From an uncultured Neomegalonema sp. (GTDB lineage: Bacteria > Pseudomonadota > Alphaproteobacteria > Rhodobacterales > Rhodobacteraceae): a DNA stretch of 64,000 nt. The notes beneath the pieces were generated by a model. The model was not told where the DNA came from. It saw only the letters and a program-made list of their open reading frames with translations, and searched no databases. The stretch's first letter is position 1. Each line of letters begins with the position of its first letter. The stretch covers positions 1 through 64,000 of the forward strand of contig CALKBI010000067.1 in NCBI GenBank assembly GCA_937990185.1, written 5' to 3'. Of the stretch, positions 16,875-25,829 are shown piece after piece. A program made the translations under genes and the position numbers.

Positions 16875-16903
16875 CCACACTGCTAATAATGAACACACAA
16901 GAC

Positions 16904-16946
16904 CGGAAGGCGCGCACGCTTCGCACGTCTTCCGAATTTAAATTTC
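16904..16946 (+). terminator. Possible terminator of the copper operon
   Basis: Outer stem CGGAAG / CTTCCG with partly paired inner arms (16904-16934), followed by AATTTAAATTTCT. It lies 30 bases after the copB stop. The inner pairing is imperfect. Confidence 0.4.
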
Positions 16947-16977
16947 TGCAAATGGGATGCAGAAAGAGCTTGAAACC

Positions 16978-17133
16978 TTAATCCGCAGACTGTTCTTGCC
17001 GGCCTCGGTTTTTGCGCGTGACCCGCATCACCTCATCACTTGGTTTCGCTTTAGCGCCCTGCGAGAAGTGGACCGCTAAAAGAACAGCACCGATCAAGAC
17101 CGCTGCACCGATTATCCCGAAAGTCAGGGTCAT
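16978..17133 (-). CDS. Small single-helix membrane protein (51 residues)
   Basis: Starts MTLTFGIIGAAVLIGAVLLA: one hydrophobic helix (about 3-20) then a basic, soluble tail (KNRGRQEQSAD). AGAGG lies 9-10 bases before the ATG at 17133. It sits alone between copB (convergent) and argE. Function unknown. It fills a 413-bp gap that otherwise shows nothing clear. The remaining part of the gap (17134-17287) holds only its upstream region and the argE 3' end. Confidence 0.5.
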   Translation of the reverse strand: MTLTFGIIGAAVLIGAVLLAVHFSQGAKAKPSDEVMRVTRKNRGRQEQSAD

Positions 17134-17287
17134 AATGATCTGCCTCTTAAATCTTGTCTTAAAGACAGTTTACAGGGCAAAGATGAACAGGGAATTGCTA
17201 AGGCGAAATAGGCGTTTCCTCAACCAAAACGCGCAGTTTCGCTGGCATCACAAAGTATAATTTACCAAAACTAACCGGCTCAAAGCG

Positions 17288-18445
17288 TTAAACTGAGCAC
17301 CGCTCAATCAACCTTTCGATAAAGGCACTGCCAGCCGACAACTCGTCGAGGGTGATATATTCATCGGCTTTATGCGCGCGGTCAATACTGCCGGGACCAA
17401 TCACGACCGTTGGAATATCTGCCATCGTCTGGAACAGCCCGCCCTCCGTGCCATACGCGACCTTTGCATGGTCATTCCGTTTTGCGAGTGATTTGGCCAG
17501 CGTGACCACCTCCGCATCTTCGGAAATTTGCAGCCCATCCACTTCAGTCAGGTGCTCAAAGTCGATGCCGGTATCCGGGTTAACGGCCTGCATTGCCGGG
17601 ACCAACTCTGCCTGCGCGTAATCCATAACCTGCTGTACCAGTGCCGTCGGATCATCCTCGGCAATCGTGCGGAACTCAAAATCAAAGCTGGCATGCTCGG
17701 GCACAATATTGAGCTGTGTCCCGCCATTCATCAATCCCACATGCGCCGTCGAGTGGATGCAATCATAGAGCGGATCAGTCTTGCCTTTCGCCGCCAACTC
17801 GCGCCCGATATCCGAGATATAAACAGTCAGTCGCGCCGCATACTCCACAGCATTGACAAAATTCGGGGCCAGCGAGGAATGCCCTGCTTTGCCCCGCACC
17901 GTCACCCGCACCGAATGCTTGGATTTATGGCCGGTAACAACCTGCATACCTGTGGGTTCCCCAACGATGCAGGCTTTCGGACGCACAGGCCATCCGGCGA
18001 ACTCGGTAATTGCGCTGCGCACACCGATACAGCCGACCTCTTCGTCATAGGAAAAACAGATATGCAAAGGCGTCTTGAGATCAGCCGCAATCATCTGCGG
18101 CACAGCCGCCAACACACACGCGTCAAAGCCCTTCATGTCGGACGACCCGCGCCCATACATTTTGCCATCAATGACCGTCGCTTCAAAAGGGTCCGTGGAC
18201 CAAGGTTGCCCCTCGACCGGCACGACATCCACATGGCCGGATAAGATTATCCCCGGCACGTCTGCAGGGCCAATCGTCGCGATCAAATTCGCTTTTTCGC
18301 CCGTCTCATCATAGATCCGCTGCGAAGCGATACCATGCTCTTTCAGATAGTCCTCAACCCATGCAATCAGCGGCAAGTTCGATTTATGGCTGACTGTATC
18401 GAACGAAATCAGCGTTTTGAGAATATCTGCAGCGGATTGTGTCAT
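17288..18445 (-). CDS. argE: Acetylornithine deacetylase-like M20 peptidase
   Basis: 385 residues from ATG 18445 (MTQSAADIL); a longer open frame of 21 codons is not family-like. ArgE removes the acetyl group from N-acetylornithine in arginine synthesis. M20A features: SGHVDVVP (H71), GRGSSDMKGF (D103), the YDEEVGC catalytic Glu pair (135-136), GEPTGM, and a late HKADEYI His. Length fits ArgE. The ribosome site is weak. It follows the PQQ/ABC operon on the same strand after 88 bases, so it may be read through, but need not be related. Other M20 specificities cannot be excluded. Confidence 0.82.
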   Translation of the reverse strand: MTQSAADILKTLISFDTVSHKSNLPLIAWVEDYLKEHGIASQRIYDETGEKANLIATIGPADVPGIILSGHVDVVPVEGQPWSTDPFEATVIDGKMYGRGSSDMKGFDACVLAAVPQMIAADLKTPLHICFSYDEEVGCIGVRSAITEFAGWPVRPKACIVGEPTGMQVVTGHKSKHSVRVTVRGKAGHSSLAPNFVNAVEYAARLTVYISDIGRELAAKGKTDPLYDCIHSTAHVGLMNGGTQLNIVPEHASFDFEFRTIAEDDPTALVQQVMDYAQAELVPAMQAVNPDTGIDFEHLTEVDGLQISEDAEVVTLAKSLAKRNDHAKVAYGTEGGLFQTMADIPTVVIGPGSIDRAHKADEYITLDELSAGSAFIERLIERCSV

Positions 18446-18533
18446 GCGTGTAGCACTTTCGTAAAAGGGTGGGACGACCTTCATACGATGCTTCGCGCAT
18501 CCTGCCAAGGAACGCGGGTTATAGCCGCCTACT

Positions 18534-19118
18534 TCAGACGATCACCGCCGGGTTTCCATCGAGCTTGATAACGCGATCCGCCAGTGTCGCCGCTTCATTC
18601 GCGTCATGTGTGACGAGGATCAGCCGCATCGGTTGCTCCGCCAACAGCGCGGACAAGAGACCGCGCATCGAGTCCGCCGCCTCTAAATCCAGTGACGCAA
18701 AAGGCTCATCCATCAATAACGTATCCGGCTTTCGGGCGAAGGCGCGGACAATAGCAACCCTCCGCCTCTGCCCAAGTGAAAGCTGTGTCGGATACAGCCT
18801 GGCTTTTTCTTTCAGACCCACACTGGCGAGCAAAGCATCGGCTTGATCGGCAGTGACGTTAGACGCCAGCACAATGTTATCCCGCGCAGAACGCCACGGC
18901 ATCAGTGTCGGTTCCTGAAATACAAAAGCCAGTCGCCCCGCTCCGCTGACCTCCCCATCAAACGTGGTATCAAGACCCGCAATCATACGCAGCAAGGTCG
19001 ATTTACCGATACCTGACGGTCCTGTCAGCGCGACCCGTTCCGTCGCTGCAACTTCAAACTTAATCGGCCCCAGAACGTGCGAGTCTCCGAACCATTTGCC
19101 CTCAACATTAACGCGCAT
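18534..19118 (-). CDS. ABC transporter ATP-binding protein of PQQ operon (NitT/TauT type)
   Basis: 194 residues, start chosen at 19118 where the ATG shares its A with the permease stop (TGATG); an earlier start 12 codons upstream lies in the permease gene. Walker A TGPSGIGKST, Q-loop FVFQEPTLMPW, signature LSLGQRRRVAIVRAF, Walker B TLLMDEP and the switch His in VTHDANEA are all present. The SLGQ signature is a small variant of the usual LSGGQ. It energises the adjacent permease. It is short for the family (usually 240+), mainly at the C-terminus. Last gene of the pqqABCDE-transporter run. Confidence 0.88.
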   Translation of the reverse strand: MRVNVEGKWFGDSHVLGPIKFEVAATERVALTGPSGIGKSTLLRMIAGLDTTFDGEVSGAGRLAFVFQEPTLMPWRSARDNIVLASNVTADQADALLASVGLKEKARLYPTQLSLGQRRRVAIVRAFARKPDTLLMDEPFASLDLEAADSMRGLLSALLAEQPMRLILVTHDANEAATLADRVIKLDGNPAVIV

Positions 19119-19888
19119 CAGTTCTGCCGCCAGCGGTTTGCATGGCGCTGCCACGGCTGAAGGATCAGCAACTCAATCGCGATCATCACAACGACAAAGC
19201 TCAGCGAATAGGCCAACACACGCGCCACATCAAAGTTTTGGAAATGGAGGTGAATTTGGAAACCAATCCCGTTAGAGCGGCCCAGAAACTCGACCACCAA
19301 AACAATCTTCCAAATCAACGCAACACCCGTCCGCGCCGCCGCCGCAAAATGCGGGGCAAGCTGCGGCAAGATAATATGGCGCATACGCTTCCAGCGTCCG
19401 AATTCGAAAACGCTCGACATATCGTTCAAGTTCCGGTCCAGCGTTCGCGCGCCCTCACGCATGACCGTCGCGACAAGCGGAATTTTATTGATGGCCACCG
19501 CTGCAACCGCTGCAACTTCGGTCAGCCCAATCCAAATATAGCAAAGGACAATCGTGACCAGCGCGGGCAAGTTTAGCGCGACCACCAACAGCGGATCACC
19601 CCAACGGTCAATCCTGCGCCGCATCCCCATAACGATGCCAATCACCGCCCCGATACTCATCGCAATTAGAAAGGCGGCAATGACTCGCAATAAAGTCGCA
19701 CTGAGGTGAAAGAACAAGTCGCCCCGCAAGGCTTCTTTCCAGATAATCTCTCCAACTCGGACAGGCGTCGGCAGCAAGTCCGGGCGTCCCGCAATCAGCG
19801 AAACGACCCACCAAGCCCCGACGAGGCCCAGCAAAGAAATCAACGCAACTCGGGTATTGTGGCCTTCGGGATGTGCGGCATCTGTCAT
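19118..19888 (-). CDS. ABC transporter permease of PQQ operon (NitT/TauT type)
   Basis: 256 residues from ATG 19888, or 260 from 19900. About six hydrophobic helices with the inner-membrane transport domain of the SsuC/TauC/NrtB class (EFGRWKRMRHIILPQLAPHFAAAARTGVALIWKIVLVVE, the EAA-like coupling loop in its first part). It should pair with the ATPase downstream and the binding protein upstream (30 bases apart). Substrate not predictable. Confidence 0.88.
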   Translation of the reverse strand: MTDAAHPEGHNTRVALISLLGLVGAWWVVSLIAGRPDLLPTPVRVGEIIWKEALRGDLFFHLSATLLRVIAAFLIAMSIGAVIGIVMGMRRRIDRWGDPLLVVALNLPALVTIVLCYIWIGLTEVAAVAAVAINKIPLVATVMREGARTLDRNLNDMSSVFEFGRWKRMRHIILPQLAPHFAAAARTGVALIWKIVLVVEFLGRSNGIGFQIHLHFQNFDVARVLAYSLSFVVVMIAIELLILQPWQRHANRWRQN

Positions 19889-19918
19889 AGCAACAACCAT
19901 ACGGCTGCGCTCAGAATA

Positions 19919-20881
19919 TCAGGGACGTTGATAAAAAACGCCATCGGGCAACTCCGTCGCCTCCCCCACCAATGCTTCTCCGCCAATCTCTACCATGAGC
20001 GCAAACAACGCGCGAGCCGAGTCTAAACTCACCTCAGTCGAGACAGGAATCCCCGCCCGAAAACCCGCTTTTAATGCATCAAACTCTGCATCGGATTTCG
20101 CGCGCATCTGAGGCCGGATTTCTTCCCATAGCGCATCATCGTCCCGCAATGCCTGCTTTGCCCTGCGCGATGTGTCTAGAAATTCGTTGAACAGCCGTTC
20201 GTTCTCGCGCACGAACTGCCCCTTAAAAACATACCCCAACATGGGCGTATCAGGATCAAGCCCAAGGCCTTCCGCCGCCTCATTCACCGGCGCAACGATG
20301 CGAAATCCTTTTGCCTGCATCTTTGCCAGAAAGTGCCAGTAATTAACCGCCGCGTCCAATTCGCCATCGAGCGTCTTTTGCATGATCAGCGGCGGCGCGC
20401 CGAAAACCTGCTTTGTCTCGGCGGCCAAATCAAATCCGAATTCCTGCTGGGCATAGGCCTGCAAGATGATCCAGCTTTTGTCATTTGGGCCGCCTGCAAT
20501 CCCAAGAGTTTTTCCCTTCAGGTCAGGCAAAGTATTAATCTCACTATCGCCCGATACGGCAATGCCTCCTACGGCGCGCGAGTAAGGCACGAAGATATAG
20601 TCTTTTCCGGCGGCGCGTTGGCGGGCAACCCAAATCCAATCCGCGACCATCGCATCCGCTGCCCCGCCTTGGAATGCGATCTTCGTCGCCGCATTACCGG
20701 CAAGCTTTAAACGGCGCAAAAAGAACCCGTTTTTCTTATCGAGCTTAAGCCGACTAACCGCCTCGAATTCCCAATTCACAGTGCCAAATTCTAAAATCGC
20801 AACGCTGACTTCACCCGGCGCAGCGCGCGCGGGAGCTAGAAACGATAATGCTAGAATGACCGAGAGAACAAAACGGATCAC
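19919..20881 (-). CDS. ABC transporter substrate-binding protein of PQQ operon
   Basis: 320 residues, GTG start at 20881 overlapping the pqqE stop (GTGA). Signal peptide MIRFVLSVILALSFLAPARA, then a two-lobed NitT/TauT-type binding protein (FQGGAADAMVADWIWVARQRA, LPDLKGKTLGIAGGPNDKSW, LDGELDAAVNYW). Such proteins bind small organic or sulfonate-like solutes. Its place inside the pqq operon, translationally coupled to pqqE, suggests uptake of PQQ, of a PQQ-enzyme substrate, or of a precursor; which one is unknown. Confidence 0.9.
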   Translation of the reverse strand: MIRFVLSVILALSFLAPARAAPGEVSVAILEFGTVNWEFEAVSRLKLDKKNGFFLRRLKLAGNAATKIAFQGGAADAMVADWIWVARQRAAGKDYIFVPYSRAVGGIAVSGDSEINTLPDLKGKTLGIAGGPNDKSWIILQAYAQQEFGFDLAAETKQVFGAPPLIMQKTLDGELDAAVNYWHFLAKMQAKGFRIVAPVNEAAEGLGLDPDTPMLGYVFKGQFVRENERLFNEFLDTSRRAKQALRDDDALWEEIRPQMRAKSDAEFDALKAGFRAGIPVSTEVSLDSARALFALMVEIGGEALVGEATELPDGVFYQRP

Positions 20882-21969
20882 GTCGGCATCACCCGATACA
20901 CCAAATCCGCATCGGCCTCAGAATCCGCTTCGGCTTGGCGCACCAATTCATCATGCAGCGGCGACTTGATACATACCGGATCAGTCGCGGCGGCATCCCC
21001 GGCAATCGCCATCGCCTGGCATCGACACCCGCCGAAATCTTTGGTCTTCAATTCGCAAGACCGGCAAGGCTCCTGCATCCATTCAAACCCGCGAAAGGCG
21101 TTAAACGCATCACTGTCGTACCAGATTTCTTTCAGAGGCTTCTCGTGCGCCTTATCAAACTTAAGACTCTTGATCGTATGTGCCGCATGGCACGGGAGCA
21201 CTGCGCCATCGGGGGCAATATTGATCCCAGTAGAGGCCCAGCCGCCCATGCATGGCTTGGGATAATCCGAATGATGATCCGCCGGGACATAATCAATCAC
21301 CAACACACCTTCCAACCGTTTGCGCGCCTCGTTCACGGTTAAGCGCGCTTGCTTGGCTTGCTCCCGCGTTGGCATCAAAGCCGCCCGGTTCTTCGCCGCC
21401 CATCCATGAAACTGAACGGTTGCGACCTCTAGCCTGCGCGCGCCCATATCCAGCGCAATCGCAATCGTCTCATCAAGACGGTCAAAATTCTTCTTATGCA
21501 TCACCGCATTGAGCGTCAGCGGAAAACCGATTTCACCGATCCATTCGGCAACCTGCATCTTGCGATCAAAGCCGCCCTTATACCCGCCGACCCAATCGGC
21601 CATTTCAGAGTCCACGCCCTGCAACGACAGTTGGACATGATCCAACCCGCACTCGTTCAACGCATCGAGGCGACGCTTGTTCAGACCAATGCCCGAGGTA
21701 ATCAAGTTCGTATAAAGCCCGACATCCCGTGCATGAGCGACCATCTCTTCAAGATCACGGCGCGATGCGGGTTCGCCGCCAGAAAAATGAACATGCAGCA
21801 CGCCCATCTCAGCGGCTTGCGAGAAAATGTCTTTCCACTCATCCGTGGTCAGTTCGCGCTCTTTGCGCTCTAACTCCAGCGGGTTCGAACAATAGGGACA
21901 GGCGAGCGGGCAACGATGCGTCAACTCCGCAAGCATCGCCATCGGCGGATTGGGGCGCGGGGCGCTCAT
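20878..21969 (-). CDS. pqqE: PQQ biosynthesis radical SAM enzyme PqqE
   Basis: 363 residues. It makes the Glu-Tyr carbon-carbon bond in the PqqA peptide, using a radical SAM [4Fe-4S] cluster bound by C20, C24 and C27 (HRCPLACPYCSNP). The C-terminal SPASM region holds further Cys ligands (KPCMGGW, LPCHAAH, EPCRSCELKTKDFGGCRCQ, DPVCIKSP). It needs PqqD as peptide chaperone. Overlaps pqqD (ATGA) and the binding-protein gene (GTGA). Confidence 0.97.
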   Translation of the reverse strand: MSAPRPNPPMAMLAELTHRCPLACPYCSNPLELERKERELTTDEWKDIFSQAAEMGVLHVHFSGGEPASRRDLEEMVAHARDVGLYTNLITSGIGLNKRRLDALNECGLDHVQLSLQGVDSEMADWVGGYKGGFDRKMQVAEWIGEIGFPLTLNAVMHKKNFDRLDETIAIALDMGARRLEVATVQFHGWAAKNRAALMPTREQAKQARLTVNEARKRLEGVLVIDYVPADHHSDYPKPCMGGWASTGINIAPDGAVLPCHAAHTIKSLKFDKAHEKPLKEIWYDSDAFNAFRGFEWMQEPCRSCELKTKDFGGCRCQAMAIAGDAAATDPVCIKSPLHDELVRQAEADSEADADLVYRVMPT

Positions 21970-22250
21970 CGGGCTTCGACCATGCGGCGCGCCATCAAAC
22001 CCGACAGATATGTGCGCGCATCGCCCGAAATCCGATCCAACGGCGCATCATATTTTTCGGCAAGGATCGCCGTGATCTCGCCGAAAGTCCGCATCCCATC
22101 CACTTCGTCAAGGATCGCACGGCCCACATCATCCAATTTCAAAGCTCGTTCAGGGGCGAGCAACAGCCAAACATTGCGCACCTTATCAAAATGCGTCCGT
22201 ACGCCGCGCAAAATCACTGGGCGGTCGCCGTCTTTCAGCTCGACACTCAT
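21966..22250 (-). CDS. pqqD: PQQ peptide chaperone PqqD
   Basis: 94 residues, full length for the family. The winged-helix-like RiPP recognition fold carries PqqA to PqqE. Typical pieces: LLLAPERALKLDDVGRAILD and a C-terminal helix YLSGLMARRMV. Start and stop overlap its neighbours by 4 bases each. Confidence 0.96.
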   Translation of the reverse strand: MSVELKDGDRPVILRGVRTHFDKVRNVWLLLAPERALKLDDVGRAILDEVDGMRTFGEITAILAEKYDAPLDRISGDARTYLSGLMARRMVEAR

Positions 22251-23002
22251 GCCGCTTTCCCCGCGAGCAATCCTTCATCCGGCTGCCATGCCCCCGGAGG
22301 AATACGCGCCGGAGCGACATAGCCGGAATAAAGCGCATCAAGTTGCGACCACAGAACATCCGTTTTGAAAATTAGCGCGGCGGCGGCGGCATCCTGTTTT
22401 TCCATCGTGTCGGCATGGTCCAGAACATACGCCAATCCAAAGGCAACATCTTTCGGCGCTTCTTTCAGACGGTTCTTGAAATAAGCTAGGCTGCTGTCAT
22501 CAGCAAAATCGTAATTCGCGAGCAAGCCGGTTATCCGCTCCGCATGAATTTTCGGTGCGAAGAGTTCAGTCAAAGACGCCGCCACCGCTTCCAGCATGGT
22601 GGCCTCGCGGACGAACCTGACATAGGCATCCACAGCAAATCGTGTTGATGCCATGATACCCACACCCGACGACACATAATCAGGATCAAGCCCAACCGCC
22701 TCAGCCAAACGCAGCCAGCGTGCGATACCGCCCTCTTTCTCCGCACTGCCGTCATGATCCTCAATGCGAGAGCGCCAAGCCCGGCGAAGTTTAGGATCTT
22801 CAACCCGCGACATAAACGCGGCATCTTTCATCGGGATACGGCTTTGATAGTAATAGCGATTAATCACCCATGCCCGGACTTGCTCCGGCGTACAGCCACC
22901 TGAATGCAACAGGTGATGGAACGGATGCTTGTCGTGATAGCGATCTTCACCGATTTTACGAAGGCGCGCCTCAAAGTCCTCGCGCGATGCAGCCATGATC
23001 AT
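22247..23002 (-). CDS. pqqC: Pyrroloquinoline-quinone synthase PqqC
   Basis: 251 residues. It performs the last step of PQQ synthesis, a cofactor-free eight-electron oxidation and ring closure. The TenA-like helical fold is shown by HPFHHLLHSGGC, WVINRYYYQSRIPMKDAAF, RIEDHDG and the late YVLDHADT. GGAGG sits 7 bases before the ATG at 23002, inside the pqqB 3' end; a second ATG at 22996 is possible. Overlaps pqqB and pqqD by 4 bases each. Confidence 0.97.
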   Translation of the reverse strand: MIMAASREDFEARLRKIGEDRYHDKHPFHHLLHSGGCTPEQVRAWVINRYYYQSRIPMKDAAFMSRVEDPKLRRAWRSRIEDHDGSAEKEGGIARWLRLAEAVGLDPDYVSSGVGIMASTRFAVDAYVRFVREATMLEAVAASLTELFAPKIHAERITGLLANYDFADDSSLAYFKNRLKEAPKDVAFGLAYVLDHADTMEKQDAAAAALIFKTDVLWSQLDALYSGYVAPARIPPGAWQPDEGLLAGKAA

Positions 23003-23898
23003 AGCTCTACCTCCATCCCATCAAACGCGACCTCCCAACCGGATGCCTCGACTTGCTTACGTTCCGGCGAGGTTGGGTCGAACACCGGATTGGTATTGTT
23101 CATATGAACGAAGATTTTTCGGGCCACACCAAGAGGTTCGAAAGCCGCCATTGATCCACGTTCACCGGCCATAGACATATGCCCCATCCGCGCACCGGTC
23201 TTCGCGCCGACACCAAGGCGGATCATTTCCTCGTTTTCCCAAACCGTCCCGTCAAAGAACACAAGCTCCGCTCCGGTCATTCTGTCCGCAAGGGCTTCCG
23301 TCACTTTGGCACAACCGGGGAGATAAAAAGCTTGTTTATCGCCCGCGCGCAAACTGACGCCGACAGTCTGTTCGCCTTCCAGCTCAGTATCAACCGTCTC
23401 GCCCTCCATATAGAGCGGGACTTTGCCTGGGACCACGAACATCTCGGCGAACAAGCCGTCCGCGATTTCCACGTTTTGACCGAGCGCAACGATCTCGCGC
23501 GTCACAAACTTCGGATCGAGCGCACGGAAGATAGGATTTTCGTCCAGAACTTCTGCAATCGCCGACGTCATATACAGGCGGAAAGTTTGCTTTTCGCGCA
23601 ATGTCAGCAGACCAACAACATGATCAATATCACCATTTGTCAGGACAACGCTGCGAATTGGCGACTCTCGGGGGCCTGTCGGGTGCAAAGGCGGCGATGC
23701 CGCGATTTGATACCGAATATCCGGCGAAGCATTCAGTACGGCCCAATCAGACCCGTTTGCCGAAAATGCTACCGAAGACTGAGACGCCGCCGGAATGGTC
23801 CCATCCCGAGCGGCGCAACAATTACGGCAACCGCAATTCCATTGAGGAAGTCCCCCACCGGCTGCAGCGCCTAAAACATGAGCGCGAAGATGCGTCAC
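22999..23898 (-). CDS. pqqB: PQQ biosynthesis protein PqqB
   Basis: 299 residues with a GTG start. Metallo-beta-lactamase fold protein thought to hydroxylate the cross-linked Tyr or assist PQQ release. LGAAAGGGLPQWNCGCRNC at the N-terminus, SPDIRYQ, TNGDIDHVVGLLTLRE, FFDGTVWEN, MGHMSMAG and FVHMNNTNP are family marks. It follows pqqA by 24 bases. Confidence 0.97.
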   Translation of the reverse strand: MTHLRAHVLGAAAGGGLPQWNCGCRNCCAARDGTIPAASQSSVAFSANGSDWAVLNASPDIRYQIAASPPLHPTGPRESPIRSVVLTNGDIDHVVGLLTLREKQTFRLYMTSAIAEVLDENPIFRALDPKFVTREIVALGQNVEIADGLFAEMFVVPGKVPLYMEGETVDTELEGEQTVGVSLRAGDKQAFYLPGCAKVTEALADRMTGAELVFFDGTVWENEEMIRLGVGAKTGARMGHMSMAGERGSMAAFEPLGVARKIFVHMNNTNPVFDPTSPERKQVEASGWEVAFDGMEVEL

Positions 23899-23922
23899 CG
23901 CAATTCGTGCTCTCTGGCGTTC

Positions 23923-24015
23923 TTAGAACAGCACGCCTTCGTCATCGGCTGGAAAGTACATGTTGATTTCCATGCCGCATGTCGCTTCTTCGATCTTTGG
24001 TGTTGTCCAGGTCAT
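23923..24015 (-). CDS. pqqA: PQQ precursor peptide PqqA
   Basis: 30 residues: MTWTTPKIEEATCGMEINMY followed by FPADDEGVLF. The Glu and Tyr that become PQQ are E16 and Y20 (ExxxY). GGAGG lies 6 bases before the ATG. First gene of the pqqABCDE-transporter operon; promoter must lie in 24016-24512. No pqqF protease gene is in the window, so another protease must release the cross-linked Glu-Tyr. Confidence 0.97.
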   Translation of the reverse strand: MTWTTPKIEEATCGMEINMYFPADDEGVLF

Positions 24016-24512
24016 AATAGCCTCCAAAGTACTGAAAAGGGCACATTGCTGTACCGATGCGTCAAAGAGACTATGAGAATGTACTTTGGTCAACGATTTT
24101 CATCTAAGAGAAACTTGAGAACCCGCTTTAAACGATCTCATTTTCGAAAATACCTTTGTTAATGCTAGGAAATTCCATTCCTCACAAGCGGACAACCCAA
24201 TCCTAACAAATAGTTCAGCGTATAGAATCACATAAAACTGACGGATCAATCTTTAGGACATCCCAGATTTTTCCTAAAATGCCCGGCAACAAGCAGAGTC
24301 GGAGTGTTTGAAATGCCTGTTCCGCAGAAATTTAATGCCTGAGGGAAATTCCATAGATTTACCAAAGCCCTAAATCCTTAATATCATTATTCCCAAATAA
24401 ATTCATCGAATGCTATTTGGACATTTTTCGCTAACCAATCACCTGTACTTCAACAGGGATCGCTCAGAACGGCGCGATCCATAAACGGCTAAAAAGACAC
24501 GAGGAACGTAGA
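24016..24512. other. 497-bp AT-rich divergent promoter region between pqqA and ugd
   Basis: No gene seen. It must contain the pqqA promoter (minus) and the ugd promoter (plus). Visible: the word GGAAATTCCAT twice in direct orientation (24168-24178 and 24344-24354), each with a GGAA/TTCC dyad, and a 7-bp inverted repeat GGATCGC/GCGATCC (24457-24480) 33 bases before ugd. These are candidate operator sites; no confident -35/-10 pair was fixed. Confidence 0.5.
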
Positions 24513-25814
24513 ATGCGGATCGCAATGGTAGGAACCGGCTATGTCGGTTTGGTTTCAGGAGCGTGTTTTTCTGATTTCGGGCATCATGTGACGTGCCTCG
24601 ACAAAGATGAAAGCAAGATCGAAACGCTCCAATCCGGCGGTGTTCCTATCTTTGAACCGGGTCTGGATCAACTCATCGCAGCAAATGTTAAGGAAAAACG
24701 CCTCGATTTTGCTGTTGACCCCAAAAAAGCGATGCACGAGGCCGATGTCATCTTCATTGCCGTCGGAACACCATCGCGACGCGGCGACGGTCATGCCGAC
24801 CTCAAATACGTCTATGCCGCTGCGGAAGAGATCGCTGGGTTAATCTCTGGATTCACAGTGATTGTAACAAAATCAACCGTTCCTGTCGGAACTGGCGACG
24901 CCGTTGAAGAAATTATTCGTAAAACCAATCCAAACGCAGAATTTGCCGTTGTTTCAAATCCAGAGTTCCTGCGCGAAGGCGCGGCAATCGAAGATTTCAA
25001 ACGCCCGGATCGTGTTGTTATCGGATGCGAGCACGACCGCGCCCGTGATGTGATGCGGGAACTATACCGCCCTCTTTTCCTTAACGAAACACCAATCGTT
25101 TTCACCAGCCGCCGCACCTCCGAGCTGATCAAATACGCTGCCAATGCGTTCCTTGCGACAAAGATTACGTTCATCAATGAAATGGCGACACTCTGCGAAA
25201 AAGTGGGCGCTGATATTCAACAAGTTGCCAAAGGCATCGGCCTTGATAAACGTATCGGCGGAAAGTTCCTGAATGCCGGGCCGGGTTATGGCGGGTCTTG
25301 CTTTCCAAAAGATACATTAGCGCTGGTAAAAACCGCGAACGACGCTGGCGCACCCGTGCGGATCGTTGAGACCGTCGTTTCAGTCAATGATGATCGCAAA
25401 AAAGCAATGGCTCGCAAAATCATTGATGCCATGGGCGGTGACGCGACCGGGATGACAGTCGCGGTTCTGGGGCTGGCTTTCAAGCCTAACACCGATGACA
25501 TGCGCGATTCTCCCTCACTCGACATCATTCCTGCATTGCTGGAGGCTGGCGCAAAAGTTCAAGCCTACGATCCCGAAAGTATGCACGAAGCCAAAGAGAT
25601 GATGCCAGACATCACATATTGCGAAAATGCGTATGACGCCATCTCCGGTGCGGATGCTTTGGCCATTCTGACCGAGTGGGATCAGTTCCGTGCCCTCGAC
25701 ATCGACCGGATCAAAGCATCGCTTAAAACGCCTTTGATCGTTGATCTTCGCAATATCTACGATCCAAAAGCACTGCGGGATCAAGGCATCGTTTATCACG
25801 GCATTGGCCGGTAA
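24513..25814 (+). CDS. ugd: UDP-glucose 6-dehydrogenase
   Basis: 433 residues. It oxidises UDP-glucose twice with NAD+ to UDP-glucuronate, a precursor for surface polysaccharides. N-terminal Rossmann motif VGTGYVGLVSG (6-16), the catalytic Cys C263 in GPGYGGSCFPKDT, NPEFLREG at 149-156, and the C-terminal Rossmann block GLAFKPNTDDMRDSPS. Length is typical. Monocistronic by context; a bidirectional hairpin follows. Confidence 0.95.
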   Translation: MRIAMVGTGYVGLVSGACFSDFGHHVTCLDKDESKIETLQSGGVPIFEPGLDQLIAANVKEKRLDFAVDPKKAMHEADVIFIAVGTPSRRGDGHADLKYVYAAAEEIAGLISGFTVIVTKSTVPVGTGDAVEEIIRKTNPNAEFAVVSNPEFLREGAAIEDFKRPDRVVIGCEHDRARDVMRELYRPLFLNETPIVFTSRRTSELIKYAANAFLATKITFINEMATLCEKVGADIQQVAKGIGLDKRIGGKFLNAGPGYGGSCFPKDTLALVKTANDAGAPVRIVETVVSVNDDRKKAMARKIIDAMGGDATGMTVAVLGLAFKPNTDDMRDSPSLDIIPALLEAGAKVQAYDPESMHEAKEMMPDITYCENAYDAISGADALAILTEWDQFRALDIDRIKASLKTPLIVDLRNIYDPKALRDQGIVYHGIGR

Positions 25815-25829
25815 GTTTTCGATTAGAGA

